From NCBI RefSeq assembly GCF_000010665.1, contig NC_012796.1, forward strand, positions 4,674,001 through 4,738,000: a stretch of 64,000 nt of DNA, given 5' to 3'. Source of the DNA: Solidesulfovibrio magneticus RS-1. Lineage in GTDB: Bacteria; Desulfobacterota; Desulfovibrionia; Desulfovibrionales; Desulfovibrionaceae. Below, one piece after another: positions 45,500 to 54,304 of this stretch. A model generated the notes under the pieces. It saw only the letters and a list, made by a program, of their open reading frames with translations. It had not been told where the DNA came from and ran no database searches. A program made the position numbers and the translations under genes. The number at the start of each line of letters is the position of its first letter. The stretch's first letter is position 1.

Positions 45500-48091
45500 G
45501 GCTGGAGTTTGGAATTCCAATTGCAGCTCCTGAAAAAAACACTTATAGATTCCATCCTGTACAGCATGGGCATTATTGCGGTTTTCCCAGAGCAGGAGGC
45601 TTCCGATGCCGACCAAAAGTACCACTGCCCCCTCCAACGGTCGACTCTCATCGAACTCCAGCCTTCTCAGTGCTCTCAAGAAATCAAGCGTATTCAACCC
45701 AACCAACTGGAGCCTCAGGCTTCGATTTCTGACTGTACCCGCTGTTCTTCTGGGACTCGGTTGTCTAACTCTGGCTTTTATCTTCCAGCGGTATCAGGAT
45801 ATGGTGGTCGTTGAATCCGTTGACAGTCGCCTGTCAGTGTTCCAACACTGGATTCAAGACAAGATCACAAACGAATTCGACGTACTCTTGTCCGAAGTCT
45901 CGCCGCTCGCTGCCATGCCGGAAGTGATCGAGAGCATGCGCCAACACGACAGGGACCACCTGGTCCACTACATCCTGCCTTACACCGAACGCCTGCGCGC
46001 CACCACTGGGCGTGAATCACTCTATTTCCATTTTCATCTGCCGCCGGCGGTCTCGTTTCTGCGCACCTGGGACGTGGACGCCACCGGATCCGATCTTACG
46101 GACATACGGCCCATCGTGGTCAAAGCCAACAAGTACCGATCACCATTTCGGGGCATCGAAGTCGGCCCCGGCGGCGCGGCCATGCGGGCCATCATCCCCT
46201 TAAACGATGGGTCAGGCGAGCACATCGGCACAGTAGAAGCGGCCACCTCCCTTGAAAACCTGCTGGAGACCACGGCCCTGCCGCCTTATTTCGGAGCGAT
46301 GCTTCTGCTCGACAAACGCTTTGAATCCGTGCTCGGCCAAAACCGCATCCGGGGCGTTCACGGCAAATGGATCGTCGGGCGCGGTTTCAGCCTCCCCCAG
46401 GAAAACCGTGTCCTTGAAGCACTGGACAATTCAGGAGCACCCGAACGGCTAGGCAACGCTTTTTATCGCTTCCTGCCACTGGAAGACTTCGAAGGCCGCG
46501 CCATCGGCGGCATCCTGCTCGCCTACGACTCCATGGCGTTGTTCAAATCAACGGTCAGCGAGTCCCTGGTCTTCGGCCTAATCTTCCTGCTCGGGGCCAT
46601 GGTGCTGTGGTTTCACATTTATTGGAACGTGGCCCGGGTGAAGTTGTTTCTCACGCATCTTGGGCGCGTTCTCGGCGACACTGTCTCTGGAGACTTTACC
46701 GGACGATTAGACACTACGCCGGTCCATTGCCTGGACATCCTACACTGCACCAAGACAGACTGTCCGGTCTATCACGACCCCATGCGTATCTGTTATCTGG
46801 AAACAGGGTCCGAGGCTCTTTCGAGTGCCGGCCGCAATACCTGCATCTTTTTAAGCCGCTATAAGCACTGCCGACTCTGTCCGGTCTATGCCCGACGGCG
46901 CGGCGATGAACTGGTAGAGATGCGTCACACTGTCAACACCCTCGTGCGTCTCTGGGGCGGGTTCACGGGCCGGGTGAATCAGGTGGTCTCCGGGGTGCTG
47001 CAAACTTCGGAAGCCTCGCAAGGCCCGTCGTCACTAGGCCAGGTGAGCGCCTCCCTAGAGTACATGGCAGGCCTGACCGCTTTTAGCCACGACATCCAGG
47101 GCGTTTATAACCGATGGGAAGTTTACAATATCTTAGGCGATGCCTGCCAACGCAGCCTGGGACTGGGGCAGTTCGCCATCCTGGAGTTCGCCGCCGACGG
47201 GCTTGCGGCCAACGTCGCTGCCAACTGCTTCGCCGCCACCGACGCGCTGTGTTCGGAGATGTTCGCCAGCCCTGAACTGTGCCGGGCCAAGCGCCTGGGC
47301 AAACCGGTCTTTTCCGAACCAACCCCGGCTCTATGCCCCTTTTTCCATGTCGATCCAACTACCCATGTCCGATGCTGTCTGCCCATGGTAATGGGCGGGG
47401 CTGTGGGCGGCGTAATGACCTTTGTGGTCGAGGCCGCAGCCTTTGCGAGCAAGCGGTTGGCGTTGTCCATCGTGCAGAAATACTTGACTGAATGTGCCCC
47501 GGTTCTGACTTCGCTCAATCTGTTGGAAATAACCCGGGAACAATCCTTGCGCGATCCCCTGACCGGCCTGCACAATCGCCGTTTTCTCGACAGCTACATG
47601 CACCAGTACGAAGAAATCTCGCGGCGCACGGAAAAACGCGTTGGTTTCCTCATGGTGGATGTGGATTATTTCAAGCAGGTCAATGATAAATACGGACACC
47701 TGGCTGGAGACGCGGTCCTTAAGGAACTATCCGGTCTGCTGCGCCAGACGGTGCGGGCCGCCGATCTGGCGGTGCGCTTTGGCGGCGAGGAATTTCTCAT
47801 TCTACTCCACGAAGTGCGCCCGGATTTCACCTCCGTGGTGGCGGAAAAGATCCGCCAGACCGTCGAAACCCACGCCTTCCCCCTGCCCGATGGCTCGACC
47901 ATCCACAAAACCGTCAGCGTCGGTTTCGCCGAATACCCGACAGACGCCGCCTCCTTTTACAAGGCCATAAAATTTGCCGACGTGGCCCTGTACAAAGCCA
48001 AAGAAAGCGGGCGCAACAAAGTTCTATGCTTTGAACAAAGCATGTGGCGCGACCAGGAATATTAGCTGCAGCCTTTTAAAAACATATTTTC
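45500..48091 (+). repeat. duplicated diguanylate cyclase block, copy 2
   Basis: Counterpart of 12548-15148. Similarity runs from upstream of the ribosome site (AGCAGGAGGCTTCCG versus GGCAGGAGGCTGTCCG) to the shared tail CAGCCTTTTAAAAACATATT after the stop, then ends sharply at about 48091. The left edge is approximate. Confidence 0.8.
45606..48065 (+). CDS. membrane diguanylate cyclase with Cys-rich linker, copy 2
   Basis: 819 residues from the ATG at 45606 (AGGAGG upstream), about 96-97 percent identical by eye to the protein at 12659-15118. It has the same architecture: TM1, Cache-like periplasmic sensor, TM2, seven-Cys linker, GAF-like part, and GGDEF domain with intact RFGGEEF. Differences are scattered, for example SALKKSSVFNPTNW versus NDLKKSSILNPTNW, SSAGRNTCIF versus SAVSRNTCIF, and SYMHQYEE versus SYVHHYEE. 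All Cys and active-site residues are kept, so both copies appear to be under selection. Each sits in a different tRNA-bounded segment. Confidence 0.93.
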   Translation: MPTKSTTAPSNGRLSSNSSLLSALKKSSVFNPTNWSLRLRFLTVPAVLLGLGCLTLAFIFQRYQDMVVVESVDSRLSVFQHWIQDKITNEFDVLLSEVSPLAAMPEVIESMRQHDRDHLVHYILPYTERLRATTGRESLYFHFHLPPAVSFLRTWDVDATGSDLTDIRPIVVKANKYRSPFRGIEVGPGGAAMRAIIPLNDGSGEHIGTVEAATSLENLLETTALPPYFGAMLLLDKRFESVLGQNRIRGVHGKWIVGRGFSLPQENRVLEALDNSGAPERLGNAFYRFLPLEDFEGRAIGGILLAYDSMALFKSTVSESLVFGLIFLLGAMVLWFHIYWNVARVKLFLTHLGRVLGDTVSGDFTGRLDTTPVHCLDILHCTKTDCPVYHDPMRICYLETGSEALSSAGRNTCIFLSRYKHCRLCPVYARRRGDELVEMRHTVNTLVRLWGGFTGRVNQVVSGVLQTSEASQGPSSLGQVSASLEYMAGLTAFSHDIQGVYNRWEVYNILGDACQRSLGLGQFAILEFAADGLAANVAANCFAATDALCSEMFASPELCRAKRLGKPVFSEPTPALCPFFHVDPTTHVRCCLPMVMGGAVGGVMTFVVEAAAFASKRLALSIVQKYLTECAPVLTSLNLLEITREQSLRDPLTGLHNRRFLDSYMHQYEEISRRTEKRVGFLMVDVDYFKQVNDKYGHLAGDAVLKELSGLLRQTVRAADLAVRFGGEEFLILLHEVRPDFTSVVAEKIRQTVETHAFPLPDGSTIHKTVSVGFAEYPTDAASFYKAIKFADVALYKAKESGRNKVLCFEQSMWRDQEY

Positions 48092-48217
48092 CTTTCGAGG
48101 AATTCTCACAAGAATCTCTACAACATCTTCGCCCAGAACAATTGTTGTCGTTGTTTTCAGCCCGTCGAAATCGACCTCATGCCGTCTACCCTTAGTAGTC
48201 CGGATAATTGCATGCAT
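48062..48217 (-). CDS. small hypothetical protein, C-terminus formed by duplication junction
   Basis: 51 residues from the ATG at 48217 with GGAG five bases upstream: MHAIIRTTKGRRHEVDFDG, LKTTTTIVLGEDVVEILVRI. The last ten residues (ENMFLKGCS) are encoded by the tail of the duplicated cyclase block, read backwards, so the original C-terminus was lost when the block joined. It may be a truncated gene that still makes a short product. I recognise no family. Confidence 0.4.
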   Translation of the reverse strand: MHAIIRTTKGRRHEVDFDGLKTTTTIVLGEDVVEILVRIPRKENMFLKGCS

Positions 48218-48311
48218 ATGATCTCCAAAGTCAGAGAGCAAACACCCGTTGATCGCCCCTGATTCGCTGACAAAAGGGCATCTACAAGTCAATAAAAAAC
48301 TCACAAATAAA

Positions 48312-48971
48312 CTATGGCTTGCACATTTGACACGGCTTATATCCAGCACTTACAGCTTCTTCACGAGACCGAAAGTCTTCTGTGCAGTTTTTGCAGTTAT
48401 AATGCTTACACTCCGGGGAATGAAACACCCTGCTCTGCGTATTTCCACGAAATGTCGCAGCTTTTGGGCTGACGTTGGTGGGCGCATCCGTCGCCTTTCC
48501 TGCTGCCCCATGCCTCCATTCCCAAGGTGGGGTTGGTTTTGGATCAGCCCAGAGTCCGATCTTTGAGACCTGGGCTTGACGTTCGACTTCGGCCCATTGT
48601 GAGCAAAAACTCTGTTTACAGTATTGCGGGTAGACCCAGGCAAACCCTGCGCGAAGAATCTCCTCGTTCAGAATCGCGCCACTCGGAAGCTTCACTATAC
48701 CGACAGTGCGCCCATAACGATCCCTGTCAATCTCCTGGACGTTCACTTCTTGAAGCGCAGCTCTCTCCTTGGTGAAATCTGCTGCCTTAGAGCCAAAGGC
48801 TTGGCCCTTCTCGGGTGTATCGATACCGTAGAGGCGCACTTTTACTTGGGATTTCTCCGGAGTCAGGATGGTTATCGTATCTCCATCGGCTACATTGACG
48901 ACCTTCCCCGTAAACGCCCAGCACCAGCACGGGAAAAACATGAGAACGGCAAGCATGACGAATCGATACAT
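48312..48971 (-). CDS. exported thermonuclease (SNase-like) with Cys-rich tail
   Basis: 219-residue staphylococcal-nuclease-type Ca-dependent nuclease, probably periplasmic. The signal peptide (FVMLAVLMFFPCWCWA) precedes the OB-fold nuclease domain with active-site segments VADGDT (about 28-32), VRLYGIDTPEKGQ (Arg46, Asp51, Glu54) and DRYGRTVG. After a Pro-rich linker the C-terminus has VFHSPECKHYNCKNC and GYKPCQMCKP, an Ada-type/zinc-ribbon Cys pattern seen on some SNase relatives. Role: probably degrades extracellular or incoming nucleic acid. It is divergently placed relative to the MerR-like/VWA pair. 48972-49306 has no clear gene. Confidence 0.88.
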   Translation of the reverse strand: MYRFVMLAVLMFFPCWCWAFTGKVVNVADGDTITILTPEKSQVKVRLYGIDTPEKGQAFGSKAADFTKERAALQEVNVQEIDRDRYGRTVGIVKLPSGAILNEEILRAGFAWVYPQYCKQSFCSQWAEVERQAQVSKIGLWADPKPTPPWEWRHGAAGKATDAPTNVSPKAATFRGNTQSRVFHSPECKHYNCKNCTEDFRSREEAVSAGYKPCQMCKP

Positions 48972-49306
48972 AGAAAGTTATCCGTTTTTTGGCGGTTATG
49001 ATCTTCACCAACCAGTTAGCAGCACAACAAGTCCATGTCAAAGCTCAGCTTCTGCAGACACACTTACCCTCGCCTTCTGGTTCGCCTTCGAGAACACCCA
49101 CACCAAATCAAGACTATTCAGGTCAATTTAGTAAGGTTTAAAATCAGTGGCGAGCGAAGTTATTTTCACACGAAGCATTGACATCAATTGATGAACGTTT
49201 ACACTAACATCTGTCCTTGACTACTTTTGGGACGCACGCCACATGGCGATGGGCGGAGATATTTGACTCGTGCAGCGTTAGCGTCAGACGACCGAGCCGG
49301 AGACCC

Positions 49307-49960
49307 ATGAAAGACTTACTCCAAAAATTCTCTCGATGGGAGGGAACCGCCGCCGAGTTGGCCGCACTCCTACTCACCCTCACACCCGAAACGGGCCTGG
49401 AAAACGACTCAATTACTGCTAACGAACGACTGGTGAGAAACTATGTCCAACTCGGTATCTTACGGAAGCCTGAACGCCGTGGAAAAGAAGCATACTTTGG
49501 TGTGCGCCAAATAATCGAGTACTTGGCCGCCAGAATTCTTCTCAACGATGGCTGGCCTTTAGCTAAAATAGCAGAAATGACGTCCGAAGCAAGCATAGAT
49601 GAACTTACCGACCTACTACCTCGGCAAAATATAAAGAATAGAGCGCAGAATCTTGTAGAACAATTCAAACAACGATCAGGAATTATAGACAACGATACAT
49701 GCCGCCACCCTATATCTTATTGCAGGAAGCGGCCAACAGTTATATCGAGCAGCCACAACAACGACCTACCGTCACCGTTACCAAACAAACTAATACACTC
49801 TAAACGGAGAGATGTCGTTTGCCTTGAATTAACTTCTTGGTGCCACTTGTACGCCGACATTGAGGGCATCGAAAACATGGAACCAGACACTGCAGAATTA
49901 CTAGGGAACGCCTTAACTGAACTTCTCAAAATCGAGCACGCGAAGAAAGGGGATCGTTAA
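49307..49960 (+). CDS. MerR-like DNA-binding regulator
   Basis: 217 residues from the ATG at 49307 (GGAG upstream; the longer reading from 49217 has no site). Residues about 30-100 resemble a MerR winged helix: ERLVRNYVQLGILRKPERRG, AYFGVRQIIEYLAARILLND, GWPLAKIAEMTSEASIDEL. The MerR consensus arm is recognisable, but the N-terminus has an extra 30 residues (LLQKFSRWEGTAAELAALLL). The C-terminal region has Cys and Trp (VCLELTSWCHLYADIEGIEN) and may sense a signal. The stop overlaps the start of the VWA gene (TAATG), so the two are co-translated. Target DNA unknown. Confidence 0.7.
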   Translation: MKDLLQKFSRWEGTAAELAALLLTLTPETGLENDSITANERLVRNYVQLGILRKPERRGKEAYFGVRQIIEYLAARILLNDGWPLAKIAEMTSEASIDELTDLLPRQNIKNRAQNLVEQFKQRSGIIDNDTCRHPISYCRKRPTVISSSHNNDLPSPLPNKLIHSKRRDVVCLELTSWCHLYADIEGIENMEPDTAELLGNALTELLKIEHAKKGDR

Positions 49961-51279
49961 TGAACACGCCTAATGTTCTATTGACACCGAGACGTCCTGC
50001 TCTTGTTGCTGGATTTGACAACACTTTGGATGTCCTTGTCCGCATTCAAGCTCCGAATACGCCCGAAGGAGAAACGAAAGAAAGAACTCGTCTGAACTTA
50101 GCTCTGGCCATAGACCGATCTGGCTCTATGGCTGGGCGTCCTTTAGAAGAAGCAAAGCGTTGTGCATCGTTTGTTGTTGACAAGCTAAAAAACACTGATC
50201 GCGTCAGTCTTATAGCATACGACAGTTCTATAGAAACCCGTGTGCCGTCGGTCAAAGTCGAAGACAAAGCCATATTCCACAGGGCGATCGAAGGAATTGA
50301 TGACGGTGGTTGCACAAACCTCCACGGCGGCTGGCTCAAGGGCGCTGAGCAAATATCACCATACATCGATCCATCTACCATTTCGCGCATCATATTGCTT
50401 TCAGATGGTCAGGCCAACGAAGGCCTGACAGATGAAGCAGAGATTTTTAAACAATGCAGAGAACTAGCAGATGCCGGAGTCACAACATCGACTTATGGTC
50501 TAGGGAGCAACTTCAACGAAACGCTTATGATCGGGATGGCGAAGAATGGCCAAGGAAACTCCTATTACGGCCGGACAGCAGACGACTTAATGGATCCATT
50601 CCAAGAAGAACTTTCACTCCTCGAAGCTCTCTTTGCCAAGCAAGTTCGCGCTTCAATTTCGGCTAGCGCTGGAATTTTGTTCGAAATTCTCAACAAGTAC
50701 TCAACAGATAGACAAGGAAAAATCCAACTGCCAGACTTAGCCTATGAAGGCGAAGCGTGGATGCTTGTTCGGTGCTTTATTCCAAGAACCCAAACAGGTG
50801 AAGGCGACGGCACTGACTTGATAGATCTCTTCTCCGTTGAGTTCACTTATCAGGATCTCAATGGCGAATCTTTTAACATTCCTCCGATCAAGTTGGCCTT
50901 ACCTTCACTCCCTGCGAAAGCTTGGGAATCCGTCACAGAAGACTCTTTGACCGTGCGCCGGGCCAATGAGCTAGAAGCAGCTGATATTCAAGAAAAAGCG
51001 CAGCAGGCGGCCAAACGCGGAGACTGGCCAGAAGTCAAAAGACTTCTCAAAAATGCCAAAAACCGCGCCAAGGATGACAAGTGGCTTACAGAAGTATGCA
51101 TCAACCTTGAAAAATTGGCAGACAGTGAAGACGAAGCGTCCATTGTCAAAGAAACAAGCTACCAAATGAAGTTTATGCGGACGAGACTTGCAAGTCTAGA
51201 TGAGACCAAAGACAATGGGCTGGAAATTGCCCGGCCAATGTACTTGCGGAAAAAGAGAGAGCAAGGCAAGAAGGCATAA
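49960..51279 (+). CDS. VWA-domain protein
   Basis: 439-residue cytoplasmic protein without a signal or TM segment. A von Willebrand A domain occupies about 45-235 with a complete MIDAS metal site: Asp52, Ser54 and Ser56 in LAIDRSGSMAG, Thr119 in GGCTNLHGG, Asp149 in ILLSDGQANEGL. This predicts a Mg-dependent protein-binding surface. Beta-rich and helical C-terminal parts follow (ITVRRANELEAADIQEKAQQ-type, then a Lys/Arg-rich end KKREQGKKA). It is one unit with the MerR-like gene and is convergent with the CRISPR array, 77 bp from the last repeat. Such VWA proteins often act as scaffolds or chaperones; the partner is not evident here. Confidence 0.85.
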   Translation: MNTPNVLLTPRRPALVAGFDNTLDVLVRIQAPNTPEGETKERTRLNLALAIDRSGSMAGRPLEEAKRCASFVVDKLKNTDRVSLIAYDSSIETRVPSVKVEDKAIFHRAIEGIDDGGCTNLHGGWLKGAEQISPYIDPSTISRIILLSDGQANEGLTDEAEIFKQCRELADAGVTTSTYGLGSNFNETLMIGMAKNGQGNSYYGRTADDLMDPFQEELSLLEALFAKQVRASISASAGILFEILNKYSTDRQGKIQLPDLAYEGEAWMLVRCFIPRTQTGEGDGTDLIDLFSVEFTYQDLNGESFNIPPIKLALPSLPAKAWESVTEDSLTVRRANELEAADIQEKAQQAAKRGDWPEVKRLLKNAKNRAKDDKWLTEVCINLEKLADSEDEASIVKETSYQMKFMRTRLASLDETKDNGLEIARPMYLRKKREQGKKA

Positions 51280-51290
51280 GCAATATTACA

Positions 51291-51326
51291 TACGCCCCGC
51301 AAGGACGCGACTTCAAGCGGGGCGTA
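51291..51326. other. 10-bp stem-loop between VWA gene and CRISPR array
   Basis: TACGCCCCGC and GCGGGGCGTA are perfectly complementary with a 16-base loop. There is no run of T on either side, so it is not a classical terminator. It lies between two converging transcripts and could still stop either of them. Confidence 0.5.
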
Positions 51327-51356
51327 ATCGCCGTTGAGGGGTTGCTTCGCCTCCAT

Positions 51357-52585
51357 TGTCTGAGCTGCCTATGCGGCAGTGAACTCCACCAGCAGCCGTA
51401 GCCACTCGGGCGCGTTTTTCTGAGCTGCCTATGCGGCAGTGAACATACTTCGTCGTCCATTTCGGCGTCCCGTCTTTTTCTGAGCTGCCTATGCGGCAGT
51501 GAACTCCGACCGCGACCGGCTTGCCGGCGTCGTAAATTTCTGAGCTGCCTATGCGGCAGTGAACCCGAAAACCTGCTGACACTACACGCCGATGGTTTTC
51601 TGAGCTGCCTATGCGGCAGTGAACGGCAGGGCCAAGAACCCGGCGCGGGCTGAAGTTTTCTGAGCTGCCTATGCGGCAGTGAACTCCGTAAAGACGGTAG
51701 CATCTGGTTTTCAATTTTTCTGAGCTGCCTATGCGGCAGTGAACCTTGATGGCCATCCCCTGGCGGCCTGCATTGTTTTCTGAGCTGCCTATGCGGCAGT
51801 GAACATCCGGCTACCCGGCCGGGCAGTCGTCGCACTTTTCTGAGCTGCCTATGCGGCAGTGAACTGCCACGGGGTCCTCCTGGGGTTTTGCTTGATTTTC
51901 TGAGCTGCCTATGCGGCAGTGAACTCGAAATGCGGGCAGTCCTGGGCGCTCTCAATTTTCTGAGCTGCCTATGCGGCAGTGAACTTGAGGCGGCGCACCT
52001 CGTTGCGGCGCTCGTTTTTCTGAGCTGCCTATGCGGCAGTGAACGTCTTTTTCGGTCTATTCCTTGTGGCACTGGTTTTCTGAGCTGCCTATGCGGCAGT
52101 GAACGTAGCAAACCCGGAACTGGTGCTGCCGCCACATTTCTGAGCTGCCTATGCGGCAGTGAACTTCATCCAAAAGCGCGCCGGTCCTCACTTTGTATTT
52201 CTGAGCTGCCTATGCGGCAGTGAACTCGTCGATTACGATAAGGTCAAGCGACGGCATTTTCTGAGCTGCCTATGCGGCAGTGAACGCCTCCAGCGCGGCG
52301 CGGTAGGTGGTGAGGGTTTTCTGAGCTGCCTATGCGGCAGTGAACAACGCCCTTGAGGAAACCGTGGAACTCATCATTTTCTGAGCTGCCTATGCGGCAG
52401 TGAACGCCAAGTTCTTCGACCAGCAGGACGGCGAACATTTCTGAGCTGCCTATGCGGCAGTGAACGGCAAGGCGTTGACCATCGTCAACGTGCAGCATTT
52501 CTGAGCTGCCTATGCGGCAGTGAACGCTACCGCCCAGGCCGCCGCAGATGCAGTGTCTTTCTGAGCTGCCTATGCGGCAGTGAAC
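51357..52585 (-). CRISPR. type I-F CRISPR array, 21 repeats, 20 spacers
   Basis: Repeats are 28 bp. On the minus strand they begin GTTCACTGCC and end CTCAGAAA, with the I-F hairpin CTGCC-GCATA-GGCAG. Repeats start every 60 bp from 51357, and spacers are 32 bp, except one of 33 bp (52165-52197). The leader is at the high-coordinate side. The last repeat (51357-51384) carries one change near its end (GACA for GAAA), the usual decay at the leader-distal end. All others look identical, so the array is probably in use. No spacer is repeated. One spacer (52226-52257), read on the minus strand, encodes MPSLDLIVID, a helicase Walker B-like sequence, suggesting a phage helicase target. Confidence 0.98.
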
Positions 52586-52712
52586 TGGACACAATTTGCT
52601 GAAAATACAGCAATCATAACGAGTTTTGGACTATTTAACCCAAATACCTTTTTCCTGGCCGACAAGCAATGGGTTGTAATTAAATAGTTTTTTAAACGAA
52701 ACAAAAAAAAGG
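52586..52712 (-). promoter_or_regulatory. CRISPR leader
   Basis: AT-rich 127-bp stretch between cas6f and the first repeat, with A and T runs (AAAAAAAA, TTTTTT) typical of I-F leaders. It should hold the array promoter and the sites used when new spacers are added. I do not see a certain -35/-10 pair. Confidence 0.75.
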
Positions 52713-53276
52713 TCAAAACCACGGGATGGAAGCTGTCTGACTCAACCCGTAGGATGAAAATGTTCCCGAGGACGCAACAGACTGAAGCGGACCGTGGCTG
52801 ACGAACAACTTGAAGTCCTGCCCCGTACTGATGCTTTTGACATTGATGAAAGGCAGTTTTGTCCTTTGCGCAATACTGTTTGGAATTCGCTGTTTGGCTT
52901 CATCCTCACCTACCCCATGACGTTTCATCAATCTCCGTTGAAGCCTCTCCGGATTGCTTTTCACCTGTACACGATGGACTATTCGATAGTTTACCTTGCT
53001 TGGAGTGCACAAAATGGGGCTTGCCACGGCATAATCATGTAACCGCATCATCCAATTCGTCGCCATAAGCGTCACCAACTCGTGCTTGCTACCATGAACA
53101 CGAATACTGCGGCCCAAGGTGTATTTTGTCTCGTCTACTTCGGGGAAACTGACTCCAACACCTCCCGAATTCAACGCGGAAAGCTGGAGGTGCAGCTTGG
53201 AATATACAGTGTTCAGAATGTGGGTATCCACCAGTTCCGTCATCGATTGAACGCGAATATCAATGTAGCTGTCCAT
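52713..53276 (-). CDS. csy4: Cas6f (Csy4) crRNA endoribonuclease
   Basis: 187 residues from the ATG at 53276. It cuts the pre-crRNA at the repeat hairpin and stays bound to the crRNA 3' handle in the Csy complex. The fold is easily aligned with Pseudomonas Csy4: MDSYIDIRVQ at the start, catalytic His29 in YSKLHLQL, VGVSFPEVDETKYTLG, and the Arg-rich helix KSNPERLQRRLMKRHG that grips the hairpin. ISTGQDFKLFVSHGPLQ covers the catalytic Ser region, and SIPWF closes the protein. The start follows the cas7f stop by two bases. The longer reading from 53375 lacks family sequence. Confidence 0.97.
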   Translation of the reverse strand: MDSYIDIRVQSMTELVDTHILNTVYSKLHLQLSALNSGGVGVSFPEVDETKYTLGRSIRVHGSKHELVTLMATNWMMRLHDYAVASPILCTPSKVNYRIVHRVQVKSNPERLQRRLMKRHGVGEDEAKQRIPNSIAQRTKLPFINVKSISTGQDFKLFVSHGPLQSVASSGTFSSYGLSQTASIPWF

Positions 53277-53278
53277 GG

Positions 53279-54304
53279 CTAGGCATCCTTTTCTCCGAAC
53301 ACACCGCCGCGAATGAGCACAGCCATGACATAATGCTGATCTTCCAGGGTAGGTACTTTGTCCTTTATGACCCACGCGTCAAGCAGGTTGTAGAAGTCCT
53401 GTTTCTGCTGGGGTTGCCGGCAGGCTTTCCCCATAGTGGTAACGGAACCGTAAGGCTCCACAGCGATGGGTCCGATTATTTCGGCCTCAGGGTGCCAGTC
53501 GTCAATGGTACGAATGGCATTGCCGATCTTCTGAGAATGCATACCGGCAACCGCATTGACGGTATACAAAGTCCGGCTCTTGTCCCCACGCCCACGGTCC
53601 AGGATCAATTCCTGAGAGGGAAATACCTCCTGCCCCGCGCCCATGCGGGTGAAGGCCGTCACTTCCAACAACACATGCCCCGTGCCGGAGAGGCCGGACT
53701 CTATAACAGCAGCCAAGGTATCCAGCCCGTCGCCTACTGGCGTGTCGGAGGCAAATGAACGAAGTGATAACGCAAGGCTGTCAAAGGTCCAGGTGCTCTG
53801 TGTCTCGCCGTTAACCAAGTGGCAGACAACTACTTCAACAGCCTCCGCGCCGATTCGGTTCCGCCACAGAAAACGACCATTAGCCAAGTTACATGCATAT
53901 CGTCTAGCCAGGATGCCTAAGCCGTTGGATTTCACATATCCGGCCACTGTGCTCTGCAATTTCTGATGGTAATCTGCGTTGTTACATGCAGAAGGCACGC
54001 CAACGCCGCCAAGCACGCGGAGAGTGAAGCGGACCATGAGCGTATCAGTGGCTGGGGACAGGGTCGCCACATCCACCGTTTGTAGGTTAGGCTTTTCAAT
54101 CTGTGCATCCAACTTCGCCGGATCCTGTTCCCCAGCCTTGAGTCGGTTCGATATTGTGCCACGCACGGATTTTTCCCGCACTTCAACAGGCTTCCATCTA
54201 TTGCACTGTGAGCGATCATTCCAATTTCCGGCAAAAAACAACCCATCCGAAGGGTCCATCTTTCGCTCAAAAGCCAGAACAGACGCGGTTTTCAATGTGG
54301 CCAT
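53279..54304 (-). CDS. csy3: Cas7f (Csy3) backbone subunit
   Basis: 341-residue RAMP-type protein that polymerises along the crRNA spacer as the Csy complex backbone. It begins [20 protein letters not shown] and has family stretches [57 protein letters not shown] and [16 protein letters not shown]. The start overlaps the cas5f stop (TAATG), so six-fold excess would have to come from translation level or RNA stability. Length is normal for the family. Confidence 0.97.
   Translation of the reverse strand: MATLKTASVLAFERKMDPSDGLFFAGNWNDRSQCNRWKPVEVREKSVRGTISNRLKAGEQDPAKLDAQIEKPNLQTVDVATLSPATDTLMVRFTLRVLGGVGVPSACNNADYHQKLQSTVAGYVKSNGLGILARRYACNLANGRFLWRNRIGAEAVEVVVCHLVNGETQSTWTFDSLALSLRSFASDTPVGDGLDTLAAVIESGLSGTGHVLLEVTAFTRMGAGQEVFPSQELILDRGRGDKSRTLYTVNAVAGMHSQKIGNAIRTIDDWHPEAEIIGPIAVEPYGSVTTMGKACRQPQQKQDFYNLLDAWVIKDKVPTLEDQHYVMAVLIRGGVFGEKDA

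Noticed and set aside
51173-52135. Open frames with repeated SLPHRQLRK or FLSCLCGSE units inside the array
   Set aside because: They are translations of the CRISPR repeats and spacers, open because of the 60-bp period.
51385-52557. Self-targeting spacers
   Set aside because: Reading spacers against the window by eye gave no match outside the array; a full search would be needed to exclude weaker ones.
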